25,783 nucleotides of DNA from JANPEZ01 sp031423155 (GTDB taxonomy: Bacteria > Actinomycetota > UBA4738 > HRBIN12). Numbering within the stretch: position 1 is the stretch's first letter; the number at the start of each line of letters is the position of its first letter. Where the stretch lies: the NCBI GenBank assembly GCA_031423155.1, contig JANPEZ010000050.1, positions 1 to 25,783 of the forward strand, in the 5' to 3' direction. The translations under genes and the position numbers were made by a program. The notes under the pieces are model-generated. The model made no database searches. It was given only the letters and a program-made list of their open reading frames with translations, and was not told the origin of the DNA. Shown here one piece after another: positions 15,305 through 22,728 of this stretch.

Positions 15305-16036
15305 TCAGCCGCAGCGACCCAGGTGAAGTTCGATGAGGCGGTTGAACTCCTCTGGGGCCTCCAGGTTCGAAAGGTGACCGGCACCCTCGATGACGGCGAG
15401 TTCAGCGCCGGGGATCTGATCGGCCATGGGGCTGGTGGCCGCCGCGGGGATCAGGGTGTCCGCATCGGACGTGATGATCAAAGCAGGTACCGAGATGCTC
15501 GCAAGGTCAGAGGTCGAATCCGGACGCTCGGCCATGCCCAGGGCTGCGGCAGCTATCGCCTCGGCGGGCTGATCGGAGATAAGCCCCTTCACGAACGCCT
15601 TCAGCTCCGCCCCTGCACCCTCGGAAAGGAGCGGTGGAGGGCTCTCGACCAGGAAGCCGCTGCCTTCGCTCCGAAGGCGTTCCGCTAGGGCCCTGCGGCC
15701 ATCCGCGGCCTCCTGCATGTCGGATCCGGCACGAGTGTTCGCCAGCACCAGGCCCGTGAATCGGTCCAGAGCGCTCCGCCAGAGTTCAAGCGCAACGTAA
15801 CCACCCATCGACAGTCCGCAGACGAGGGCGCGATCGACGCCGGCCCGGTCCAGCTCAGCCAGACACCTAGCCGCCGCCGAGCTCATCGTCATCACGTCAC
15901 CTGCCGACGCGCTCCCTCCGAAACCCGGTAGATGCGGAGTCACCACCGGAAGGCTCGCGTCGAAGGCGGCGAGCTGCGGTTCCCACATCCTGGCGTCCAG
16001 CGGGAATGCATGGATCAGGAGGATGCCGTCTGTCAT
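15305..16036 (-). CDS. Alpha/beta-fold hydrolase
   Basis: 243 residues, a single compact alpha/beta hydrolase domain. The nucleophile elbow is CGLSMGGY with Ser76; the acid is probably Asp193 (SDADTLIP) and the base His221 (GAGHLSNLEAP). The oxyanion-hole segment LLIHAFPLDARMW is at 6-18, where the common HG is HA. Closest-looking groups are small esterases and 3-oxoadipate enol-lactonase-like enzymes, but nothing nearby belongs to aromatic catabolism, so the substrate is open. The ATG overlaps the TGA of the DAGK-family gene upstream (ATGA); coupling to a lipid kinase makes a lipid ester substrate possible, which is inference only. No signal peptide. Confidence 0.9.
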   Translation of the reverse strand: MTDGILLIHAFPLDARMWEPQLAAFDASLPVVTPHLPGFGGSASAGDVMTMSSAAARCLAELDRAGVDRALVCGLSMGGYVALELWRSALDRFTGLVLANTRAGSDMQEAADGRRALAERLRSEGSGFLVESPPPLLSEGAGAELKAFVKGLISDQPAEAIAAAALGMAERPDSTSDLASISVPALIITSDADTLIPAAATSPMADQIPGAELAVIEGAGHLSNLEAPEEFNRLIELHLGRCG

Positions 16037-16950
16037 CTGATCGCCCTCGCTTCCTTTCCGACAACTGCAGGGAGGGCTCCCGGCAGTACCTCGAAGATCG
16101 CCGGCAGAGAGCCAACGCGCTCCCCGTCGGCATAGACCTGGATCTTCCTGTTGGCCTCTATCTTGACCGACTTCGCATTCATCATCCGCACCTTCGGGTG
16201 CGACAGGTGGCTGCCTTTGAAGACGCGCGGGAAGGCACGCAGGAACGCGCCCCGGCTAAGGGCTTCGACTATCACCAGGTCCATAAGGCCATCCACAACC
16301 GAGGCCTGCGGGCAGACCCTCATCCCTCCGCCGTACTGCTGGCTGTTGCCGACCACCGCCAGCATGGCTTCCAGTTCGAACTCCTGCCCGTCCACGGTGA
16401 ACTCGTAGCGCGCCGGCACGAATCGTTTCAGCGTTTTCAGGACAGCTGCAACGTAGGTCCCGGTTGATCCCAAGCCGATCTTCATGGCGTTGGCCGTCTC
16501 GTTGACCTCAGAGTCGAATCCGGCGCCGGCGACGGCCACGTAGTGACGAACCTGGGCCCCGGCCGTAACCCTGACGACATCGATCGAGCGGATATCGGGA
16601 ACGGCGAGCATCCGTGCGGCTTCCTCGAGCTTGCCCGTTCCCATCACGGACTTGGCGAAATCGTCCGCCGTCCCTCCGGGAAGCACGGCCAGAGCTGCGC
16701 CGGTTCCGAGCAGACCGTTCGCAACGAGACCGACGCTGCCGTCTCCGCCGAGCGCGGCGACGATCTCCGCTCCCGATCCGCCGGCTTCGCGCGCGAGCCG
16801 CTCCATGTCGGCGGCCGACTCGCTCACCTTAACGGAGTGTTCGACCCCCAGGGAGCGCAGGATCTCGTCGACCTTGCCGATCAGTTTGCCCGCCTTGCCC
16901 CGGCCGGCGGTCGGGTTCGCGATCACGACTACCGAGCCGGTATCGCCCAT
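16033..16950 (-). CDS. Diacylglycerol kinase family lipid kinase
   Basis: 305 residues with an intact DAGK/YegS/LCB5 catalytic fold: NPTAGRGKAGK (12-22), the nucleotide motif LGGDGSVGLVANGL with GGDGS at 68-72, LPGGTADDFAKS, GAGFDSEVNE, VVGNSQQYGGGMRVCP and a C-terminal VYADGERVGSLPA. Members phosphorylate diacylglycerol or related lipids with ATP at the inner face of the membrane, recycling diacylglycerol into phosphatidic acid. The ATG lies four bases after the stop of the one-span membrane protein gene, so it belongs to the tatA-tatC operon. It is the intact counterpart of the degenerate paralogue downstream of helY. Confidence 0.92.
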   Translation of the reverse strand: MGDTGSVVVIANPTAGRGKAGKLIGKVDEILRSLGVEHSVKVSESAADMERLAREAGGSGAEIVAALGGDGSVGLVANGLLGTGAALAVLPGGTADDFAKSVMGTGKLEEAARMLAVPDIRSIDVVRVTAGAQVRHYVAVAGAGFDSEVNETANAMKIGLGSTGTYVAAVLKTLKRFVPARYEFTVDGQEFELEAMLAVVGNSQQYGGGMRVCPQASVVDGLMDLVIVEALSRGAFLRAFPRVFKGSHLSHPKVRMMNAKSVKIEANRKIQVYADGERVGSLPAIFEVLPGALPAVVGKEARAIR

Positions 16951-16954
16951 CAGT

Positions 16955-17692
16955 TCAGCCCGTCGGGACGGGGAAGCCCGGGGGCAACCCGCCGGGTGGC
17001 TGTGGGTCTACCCCAGACAAATCTTTGGCCTGCTCATAGTCGTTGTAGCCGTCCTCGTAGGTCTTGGTGGCTAGGGTCAAGACCTGCTGCGCTTCGTCGA
17101 CGAGCGTGGCCCTAAGATCGGGGTCACTCTCCTTCGTGGAGGCGATGACCAGGGATGCGGCTCGCGAGTAGAGGCTGAGCCCCTGGGCCATCCCACTTTG
17201 GGAGTTGAGCAAGTAGTTCGTGAGGGCCAAGTCCATGCCCTTCCCCCGAATCACCTCGTAGAGCTTGACCGCGGTGAGGTCGCTAGCGGCCTTGTCGGCG
17301 AGTAGCCGGGCGTCGGTCGCGATCTTCTCGGCGTCCTTGACCTCATCTCCCTTCGTCAAGGTTGCGAGGGCCGCTGTCAGCTCCGGGAAGAGTGGTGTGG
17401 GCTGCGGCACCTGTCCTAGGGCCGCGAGGCTCCCTTCAACCGTGGCTGTCCAAACGTTGACGGCCTTGGCGATCGCCGTACGGCGTAGATCGGCGTCCTT
17501 GTCGCGCTGTTGCTGCCTCAGGCCGTTAGTCACCCAGATCGCGAAGACCATCGTGCCCACTCCCGCTATCAGGGCCAGGGTCATCTGCACCGAACGCCTC
17601 ATCAGGAAGGGAGGCTTAACCACGACGGGCGCCTTGCGTGGCGCGCGCGTCACCTGCTTGCTCTTGGTCCTGCCCTTACCTTTGATGGCCAT
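16955..17692 (-). CDS. One-span membrane protein of unknown function in the tat operon
   Basis: 245 residues; family not recognised. A strongly basic cytoplasmic N-terminus (about 20 Lys/Arg in 35 residues, with KGKGRTKSKQ) is followed by one membrane segment at about 38-56 (TLALIAGVGTMVFAIWV). The remaining 190 residues should lie outside: a charged, Ala-rich helical region (60-220) with long coiled-coil character, ending in a Pro/Gly-rich tail (PQPPGGLPPGFPVPTG). The start is ATG 17692, preceded by AAGGA overlapping the tatC TAA stop. Its position directly after tatC suggests a role in the envelope, perhaps linked to export, but nothing in the sequence proves it. It occupies the place of Rv2091c in M. 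tuberculosis, though I cannot claim homology. Confidence 0.75.
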   Translation of the reverse strand: MAIKGKGRTKSKQVTRAPRKAPVVVKPPFLMRRSVQMTLALIAGVGTMVFAIWVTNGLRQQQRDKDADLRRTAIAKAVNVWTATVEGSLAALGQVPQPTPLFPELTAALATLTKGDEVKDAEKIATDARLLADKAASDLTAVKLYEVIRGKGMDLALTNYLLNSQSGMAQGLSLYSRAASLVIASTKESDPDLRATLVDEAQQVLTLATKTYEDGYNDYEQAKDLSGVDPQPPGGLPPGFPVPTG

Positions 17693-17700
17693 CGAAGTCC

Positions 17701-18480
17701 TTACTTCTTCATGAGGCGGGTCACGATGATAGCTGCCTCATAGAACACATACATGGGCAGCATCATCGCCAGCATCGTGTACGGATCGGAGCTGGGAGTG
17801 ATGACGGCTGAGAAGATGGCTATCCCGAGGAAGGCCCAGCGCCGCGCCGCCCTCATCTTGCCGCTGGACAAGATGCCCACCAGTGACAGGAATATCAGCA
17901 CCATCGGGAACTCGAACGAGGCTCCGAACGCAAGCGTCATCAGGACGACGAACCCTATGAACTTGTCGGCGGTGAGCAGCGGTTGGAAGCCTTCACCCGC
18001 GAAGCCGAGCAGGAAGCCCAAGCCTTTCGGCAGAGTTATATAGGCGACGAAGCCTCCCAGGGCGAATAGCACCATGGAAGTTCCGATGAACGGGATCGCC
18101 AGACGCCGCTCTTTCGAGTTCAGCCCCGGAACGATGAAGGCCCACAACTGCCACAAGATCACAGGGGCGGCCAGGAACATCGCGATGAACAGAACGACCT
18201 TGATCTTCACGAACAGCGGATCGATCACGCCGATGAAGACGAGATCGCATCCGGTCACAGGGCGACTCCCCGCGGGAAGGTTGAGGAGCGCCTGGCAGTA
18301 AGGCTTGCGGATCAAGACCTGGAATGGCGTCCACAAGAACCAGGCGGGGATCGTGGCGACTCCCAGCGCCAGACACATGACGACCATCCGGTGTCGCAGT
18401 TCCTCGAGATGCTCGATGACCGTCATGCTTGCAGACTTGTGCTCTGGGTTGCGATGGCGGAGACGGTCGATCAGCGCCAT
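17701..18480 (-). CDS. tatC: Sec-independent protein translocase subunit TatC
   Basis: 259 residues, six predicted membrane spans, the receptor subunit that binds twin-arginine signal peptides. The cytoplasmic N-terminus has SMTVIEHLEELRHRM, the family-defining HLxELRxR block at about 24-31. Later spans include LFIAMFLAAPVILWQLWAFIVPGL and the conserved FGASFEFPMVLIFL. The frame is open upstream to 18663 but that part is a Pro/Arg-rich shadow of tatA; the ATG at 18480, 16 bases after the tatA stop, gives the correct family start. It works with the TatA gene next to it to export folded proteins. Confidence 0.96.
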   Translation of the reverse strand: MALIDRLRHRNPEHKSASMTVIEHLEELRHRMVVMCLALGVATIPAWFLWTPFQVLIRKPYCQALLNLPAGSRPVTGCDLVFIGVIDPLFVKIKVVLFIAMFLAAPVILWQLWAFIVPGLNSKERRLAIPFIGTSMVLFALGGFVAYITLPKGLGFLLGFAGEGFQPLLTADKFIGFVVLMTLAFGASFEFPMVLIFLSLVGILSSGKMRAARRWAFLGIAIFSAVITPSSDPYTMLAMMLPMYVFYEAAIIVTRLMKK

Positions 18481-18496
18481 GGGTCGGACAGGCCCG

Positions 18497-18877
18497 CTAT
18501 TCCGGATCGATCGGATCGTCGGCCGCGGTTGCGGGTGCGGGGCTCTCGGTCGCGCGATCCTCAGCCTCCATGGACTCCAGGGCGTCGGCGGCTGTAGTGG
18601 TGGCGGCCGGGGGCTCGTTCTGCGGCGCGGACGCCTCGTCGGTGGAACCGGCATCGTCTGCAACCGAGGGCCGAGGTCGATGAGGCGCGGGCCGATGCGG
18701 GGCCGGCTGAGTATCGAGATCGAAGCTGATCGCGCCCTTGATCTCGTCCTGGGCCTTCTTGAACTCCCGCATGGCCTTGCCGATGCTCTTGCCGACTTCG
18801 GGCAGCTTCTGAGGACCGACCACGACGAGCGCGATCAGCAAGATGACGACGAGTTCTAGTGGACCTATCCCGAACAT
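18497..18877 (-). CDS. tatA: Twin-arginine translocase subunit TatA (or TatA/TatB-like)
   Basis: 126 residues: one membrane helix at the N-terminus (FGIGPLELVVILLIALVVVG, 2-21), the hinge GPQKLPEVGKSIGKAMREFKKA (amphipathic helix, 21-42), then a long disordered tail rich in Pro, Ala and Glu. The architecture is that of the pore-forming TatA. The Glu in the membrane helix and the GPxKLPE hinge are also seen in TatB, so a dual-role protein is possible since no separate tatB is nearby. Start ATG 18877; a TAGAAT box 31 bases upstream points to a promoter with a short leader. Confidence 0.92.
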   Translation of the reverse strand: MFGIGPLELVVILLIALVVVGPQKLPEVGKSIGKAMREFKKAQDEIKGAISFDLDTQPAPHRPAPHRPRPSVADDAGSTDEASAPQNEPPAATTTAADALESMEAEDRATESPAPATAADDPIDPE

Positions 18878-18908
18878 GTCCTGGATGGGCGCGGCGGCCC
18901 GTGCGCCG

Positions 18909-18914
18909 ATTCTA
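18909..18914 (-). promoter_or_regulatory. -10 box TAGAAT upstream of tatA
   Basis: TAGAAT on the minus strand in the 45-base gap between the small membrane protein gene and tatA; transcription would begin about 25 bases before ATG 18877. No clear -35. Confidence 0.4.
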
Positions 18915-18922
18915 CCCTTGGA

Positions 18923-19150
18923 CTATCGCGGGCGGCCGGGAGCGCGATCGGGCATCGTCGAGGCCCTGTCTCCCGCGCGGGCACCTTGGCGTGCGATCTC
19001 CTCGGTTATCGGCTGGACCTCGTCTCGGAACCGACCGAGCGTGCGTGCCAGGACCAGGACGTGACGCACCAAAGCGATCGAGATGGCCAGCACCGCCACC
19101 GTCGTCACGGCTGTCACGATGAGCCATGGGAGGACCCAGGGGTGACGCAT
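18923..19150 (-). CDS. Small one-span membrane protein
   Basis: 75 residues starting MRHPWVLPWLIV. One membrane helix occupies about residues 6-31, followed by RHVLVLARTLGRFRDEVQPITEEIA, which looks like an amphipathic helix, and a basic tail. Family and function unknown. The start at 19150 is chosen because a TATCAT box lies six bases before it and a terminator just upstream separates it from the previous gene; the frame itself is open further but the longer translation is low-complexity. Small proteins of this kind are often seen between pafC and tatA in actinobacteria, as far as I recall. Confidence 0.65.
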   Translation of the reverse strand: MRHPWVLPWLIVTAVTTVAVLAISIALVRHVLVLARTLGRFRDEVQPITEEIARQGARAGDRASTMPDRAPGRPR

Positions 19151-19156
19151 GGGCCG

Positions 19157-19162
19157 ATGATA
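19157..19162 (-). promoter_or_regulatory. -10 box TATCAT of the small membrane protein gene
   Basis: TATCAT, six bases, then ATG 19150. It directly follows the terminator stem, so terminator tail and promoter share bases. Confidence 0.45.
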
Positions 19163-19193
19163 AGCGAAAGGCCGGGTCCTTCTACCCGGCCTT
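19162..19193 (-). terminator. Intrinsic terminator after the CxxC protein gene
   Basis: Minus strand: AAGGCCGGGT, a 6-base loop, ACCCGGCCTT (19193-19168; a perfect 10-bp stem), then a short T-rich tail TCGCTTAT. It lies about 40 bases after the stop at 19233 and is the clearest terminator in the window. Confidence 0.65.
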
Positions 19194-19232
19194 CCAGTGA
19201 GCCGACGGTGAGCCGCCGTCCCAGCCCCGATA

Positions 19233-19601
19233 TCACTGCTTCGCGAAGAACTCCTGGATGTAGTGGTCGTCCGCGAGCATGAAGTGGAACTCGATGACGT
19301 CGTCGATGTCGAAGGCCGGCCCTTCCGGCAGGGATCCGCGTGGATCCTCGACCCCCTCACCGTCGAAGAGACTCTCGGGGTCGATCCGCTCTCCGGTGCC
19401 GCCTCTGTCGATGTCGACACCGGCCGAGACGAGGAGCGCCACGATCTTGCGGTCGGCGCGCTTCTCGACATCGTCGGTGCAGGAGGGGCATGTGAACCGG
19501 TAGCTACCCTCCCGGCCGTTCTGACGAACGGACAGCAGGATCGACTCCGGACCCATGTCCACTTCTCCACATCTGGGGCACGTCGTGCGGATCGTTGTCA
19601 T
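19233..19601 (-). CDS. CxxC/CxxC zinc-ribbon protein of unknown function
   Basis: 122 residues. Two cysteine pairs, CPRC (8, 11) and CPSC (38, 41), separated by a beta-rich segment, form a typical zinc ribbon at the N-terminus. The rest is acidic and helical, ending FHFMLADDHYIQEFFAKQ. No enzyme motif. Function unknown; a nucleic-acid or protein-binding adaptor is the usual guess for this architecture. It sits about 80 bases after pafC in the same direction and ends at a terminator, so it may be the last gene of the pafB-pafC transcript. Confidence 0.75.
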   Translation of the reverse strand: MTTIRTTCPRCGEVDMGPESILLSVRQNGREGSYRFTCPSCTDDVEKRADRKIVALLVSAGVDIDRGGTGERIDPESLFDGEGVEDPRGSLPEGPAFDIDDVIEFHFMLADDHYIQEFFAKQ

Positions 19602-19681
19602 CTCACCCGAGCTATCGGCCGGGTGGAGGGGGGGCTTGAGGGTTGCGCCGTAGAAGGGGGCTACCCAATCGGGACTGGTTC

Positions 19682-20653
19682 TCAGGCGTCCAGGTACCCC
19701 TGCAGGGTGCGCTCCGCCAGGTCCCGAAGGCGCTCGGCCAGCTCAGGAGGCTCGAGCACGGTCGCGTCGGTCCCCAGGCGCAGCAGGAGCCCGGCTACCC
19801 AGCCCAGGCGGGCCGTGGGAAGCGTGACATCGAGACCTCCATCCCGGGTCTCGATCTGGTCTTGAGTCGCGTAGTACTCATCGACCCACCGAGCCGCGGG
19901 GGTCAGGTGAAGCCTGACCGGAGTATCGCGGTCCGTCGGGGTGTAGAGCGCCCGCCCCGCACCGGCCAGACCCCTCGGGGTGAAGGTCACTCCGGTCGGC
20001 TCGGCGCGCCTGATGCGGTCGGCTCTGAACATGCGCTCTCCTCCAGCGGTGATGTCCCAGGACACCACGTACCAATTCCCCAGGGTGGAGAAGACCTCCT
20101 CTGGCTCTATGACACGCGTGCTCCACTCCCCCGACGATGCGGCGAAGTACTCGATCTCCAGCTGCGCTCGATCGTGGGCGGCGGCTCTCAGAGACTCGAG
20201 GAGTTCGGCAGGGCGCCCGGCTTCCGCGGGCTGGATGCGGTTGGTCGTCTCGCCGAGGGTGTCCTGGCCGAGACCCTCTTTCAGTTTGGCGAGAGCTCCG
20301 CGCAGCGCCGAGGCCTCGGCGAGACCCGGGGCGGCCAGGAGCTCGGTCCCGCGCAGGTAGAGAGCGAGCGCCTCGTTGCGGGTCAGGCGCAGAGGCCTTG
20401 CGAAGTGGTCGGCCATGGTTATCCAGATGCACCCGTTGTCGATATCGACCTCGATCAGGTCTCCCGGTTCGTAGGGAGGAAGACCCGACATGAACAGCAG
20501 CATCAGGTCTCGCTCCAGCTCCTTGGGCTCGACGTCGAAGAGTTTGGCCGCCTGGGTCAGCTCGGTTCCTGGATGCTGGACGAGATAGGGCACGACGACG
20601 AGCATCCGCGCTAGGCGATCGGACGTCTTGGTCTGCTTCTTGCGCTCAGGCAA
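19682..20653 (-). CDS. pafC: WYL-domain regulator PafC
   Basis: 323 residues: an N-terminal helix-turn-helix (about 10-60), a central region, and a WYL domain whose signature appears as GNWYVVSWD (192-200) with the Arg-rich FRADRIRR (209-216), then a WCX-type C-terminal domain. PafB and PafC form a heterodimer that activates DNA-damage genes independently of LexA/RecA in mycobacteria, probably sensing single-stranded DNA through WYL. The start is a TTG at 20653 overlapping the end of pafB by eight bases, with GGAG about eight bases before it; no ATG or GTG fits the conserved N-terminus. Assignment to C rather than B rests on gene order and sequence feel. Confidence 0.9.
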   Translation of the reverse strand: MPERKKQTKTSDRLARMLVVVPYLVQHPGTELTQAAKLFDVEPKELERDLMLLFMSGLPPYEPGDLIEVDIDNGCIWITMADHFARPLRLTRNEALALYLRGTELLAAPGLAEASALRGALAKLKEGLGQDTLGETTNRIQPAEAGRPAELLESLRAAAHDRAQLEIEYFAASSGEWSTRVIEPEEVFSTLGNWYVVSWDITAGGERMFRADRIRRAEPTGVTFTPRGLAGAGRALYTPTDRDTPVRLHLTPAARWVDEYYATQDQIETRDGGLDVTLPTARLGWVAGLLLRLGTDATVLEPPELAERLRDLAERTLQGYLDA

Positions 20654-21596
20654 GGATCTGCTCCAGCCGATGCACGACTTCGGCGCGCAAGCTCTCCGGT
20701 TCGATAACCCGGGCGTCCGGGCCGAACTGAAGGACCCATGCGGCGAGGGCGGGTTCGTCGGCGAGCGGAACGCTGAGGACCTGCCATCCGTCCGGTCCGA
20801 CCGGCTCGGCGGCCCCGCCCTGAAGTCCAGCCGCCGCCCACCACGCCACCTCCGGGGAGAAGCGGATCCTCGCCCTCTCGGCAGGCTCGCCCATGCCCCA
20901 GGGGCCCGCCCTTACATGATCGGCGGCCCGGAAGCCCTCCGGCGGTTCCGATCCCTCCCCGACGTCTACGGGCTCCTGGGTGAACCTGGAGAGACGGAAA
21001 GCGCGGATCTCGAGGCGATCGGCGTCCATCCCGACCAGGTACCAGTGGCCACCGCGACAGAGCATCGCGTAGGCGTCCACTTGCCTGTCGGAGACGGCCC
21101 CCTTCGAGGTTCGATAGCCGAAGCGCAGCCGCCGAGACCGCTGAGCGGCGTCCGCGGCGGCGAGCAACCGGGAAGAGGGGGTGTCGGGCCCGGCCGCCAG
21201 GGGGCCATCCGCTGCTCCTGCCAGAACACCTCCGTCCGCTCCGTACAGGAGCTTGCGCACGGCCTGCTCGGCCGGAACGTCCTGTCCCCCGGTCTTCGCG
21301 GCAACGAAGAGCGCGGCCATCTCCTCTGGCGAGAAGGAGATCTCGGGCAGGTAGTACTCGTCCTTGCGGATCACGTACCCCTGCTCGGCCTCCCAGATAT
21401 CGGTGGCCTCCATCTTCAGAGGAACGCCGTAGTCGCGGAGCAGATCCTTGTCGCGCTCGAACATCCGCTTGGCGGATTCGGAGTCTTCGTGCCCGTAGGC
21501 TTCTGGGAGGAGCTCGCGGATCCTGTCGAAGGAGACCGGCTTGCCCGCCTCCAGCAGGAGAGCCACCAGGTTCAGTAGCCGTTCGACAGGTTCCAT
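20646..21596 (-). CDS. pafB: WYL-domain regulator PafB
   Basis: 316 residues: N-terminal winged helix (MEPVERLLNLVALLLEAGKP, then SAKRMFERDKDLLRDYGVPL as recognition part), linker, WYL domain with GGHWYLVGMD (182-191) and IRAFRLSRF (197-205), and a WCX domain. Partner of PafC in the PafBC activator of the mycobacterial DNA-damage response. The ATG at 21596 follows TATGAT by eight bases, suggesting a leaderless mRNA. It is divergent from the DUF3866 gene, with starts 48 bases apart, so both promoters overlap in a very small region. Confidence 0.92.
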   Translation of the reverse strand: MEPVERLLNLVALLLEAGKPVSFDRIRELLPEAYGHEDSESAKRMFERDKDLLRDYGVPLKMEATDIWEAEQGYVIRKDEYYLPEISFSPEEMAALFVAAKTGGQDVPAEQAVRKLLYGADGGVLAGAADGPLAAGPDTPSSRLLAAADAAQRSRRLRFGYRTSKGAVSDRQVDAYAMLCRGGHWYLVGMDADRLEIRAFRLSRFTQEPVDVGEGSEPPEGFRAADHVRAGPWGMGEPAERARIRFSPEVAWWAAAGLQGGAAEPVGPDGWQVLSVPLADEPALAAWVLQFGPDARVIEPESLRAEVVHRLEQILA

Positions 21597-21604
21597 CGTG
21601 CGGC

Positions 21605-21610
21605 ATCATA
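21605..21610 (-). promoter_or_regulatory. -10 box TATGAT upstream of pafB
   Basis: Minus-strand TATGAT eight bases before ATG 21596; near-consensus. Lies in the short divergent gap shared with the DUF3866 gene. Confidence 0.5.
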
Positions 21611-21644
21611 TCCGGGCGATGTCGAGCGACCCGAGGACCCACAG

Positions 21645-22724
21645 ATGATCCGCCTCCGCCGCGGGGTCGTCACCGCGCTCGGCAGAGCCCGCCCAGGGGC
21701 GCATGAGATCGAGGTGGATCTGGATGGCGAGACTGCGGCTGCCATCGCCTATCCCGAGCTGGTCGGGCCGGTCACTGTAGGTGACACGGTCCTTCTGAAC
21801 ACCACAGCGGTCGCCCTGGGTCTTGGAACCGGAGGTTCGCACTTCGTCGTGGCGGTCGAGGGGTCTACGTTCGGCGACGAAGCTCCGGGTCACGTGATGA
21901 AGGCGCGGTACACCCCGCAACAAACGGCCGTGCTCTCGGTCGAGGAAACCCACCGAGACCAGCTCGAGGGGTCGACGGGCCTGATGCAGACGCCGGTGGT
22001 CTGCGCTCCTCTTCATTCGATGATCGCGCCGATCGCCGCTGCTGCGAAGACGGCCGGGGCCGATCGCATCGCCTACGTCATGACGGACGGCGCGGCACTC
22101 CCGGGAGCCTTCTCCGAACTGGTCTTCGGTCTTCGTGATGCCGGGTTGCTCGATGGATGGATAACCTGCGGTCAGGCTTTCGGCGGAGAACTAGAGGCCG
22201 CGACCGTTTGGACGGGGATGCTCGCTGCGAGGGAGATCCTCGGCGCCGAAGTCATCGTCGTTGCCGACGGACCGGGCAACCTGGGCACCGACACCACTTG
22301 GGGCGTGAGCGCGCTGGGCAGTGGTAACTCGTTGAACGCGGTGGCGGCCTTGGACGGCCGGCCGATCCCCGCGTTGCGGATCAGCTTCGCCGACGAACGC
22401 GAGCGCCACCACGGCCTATCGCATCACTCGATCACGATCTTGAAGGATGTCTGCAGGGTCGAGACGAACGTTCCCGTTCCCACTTTGCCGCAGGAGCGGC
22501 GCTCGGTGATCTGGGCCTCCCTGCGCGAGGCCAAGCTGGAGGAGATCCACCACCTAGTCGAGGTCGACGGCCGCCCCGGCATCGACGGGCTGAAGCAGGC
22601 CGGCCTGGAGGTTCGAACGATGGGACGCCTGCCCGAGGAGGACCCGGCCTTCTTCCTGGCAGCCGGTGCGGCAGGGGTTCTCGCCGCAAGGATGGCGGTC
22701 GAGAACCGGAAGTGGGCGACCTAG
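21645..22724 (+). CDS. DUF3866 family protein
   Basis: 359 residues, recognised as DUF3866, a mostly actinobacterial family without known function. The N-terminus (RGVVTALGRARPGAHEIEVD) looks like a small beta domain; the rest is alpha/beta with glycine-rich turns such as VVADGPGNLGTDTTWG and SFADERERHHGLSHHS, the latter holding several conserved His and Asp residues that could bind a metal or phosphate. No signal peptide. The start ATG 21645 has GAGG eight bases upstream. It is the only plus-strand gene in the proteasome half, lying between divergent pafB and convergent pafA (stops four bases apart). Confidence 0.8.
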   Translation: MIRLRRGVVTALGRARPGAHEIEVDLDGETAAAIAYPELVGPVTVGDTVLLNTTAVALGLGTGGSHFVVAVEGSTFGDEAPGHVMKARYTPQQTAVLSVEETHRDQLEGSTGLMQTPVVCAPLHSMIAPIAAAAKTAGADRIAYVMTDGAALPGAFSELVFGLRDAGLLDGWITCGQAFGGELEAATVWTGMLAAREILGAEVIVVADGPGNLGTDTTWGVSALGSGNSLNAVAALDGRPIPALRISFADERERHHGLSHHSITILKDVCRVETNVPVPTLPQERRSVIWASLREAKLEEIHHLVEVDGRPGIDGLKQAGLEVRTMGRLPEEDPAFFLAAGAAGVLAARMAVENRKWAT

Positions 22725-22728
22725 CGAT

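Noticed and set aside
18481..18663. N-terminal extension of tatC
   Set aside because: The Pro/Arg-rich stretch is an out-of-frame shadow of the tatA tail; the family start is at 18480.
19151..19570. Longer frame in front of the small membrane protein
   Set aside because: It crosses the terminator and the CxxC gene in another frame and is Ser/Thr low-complexity sequence.
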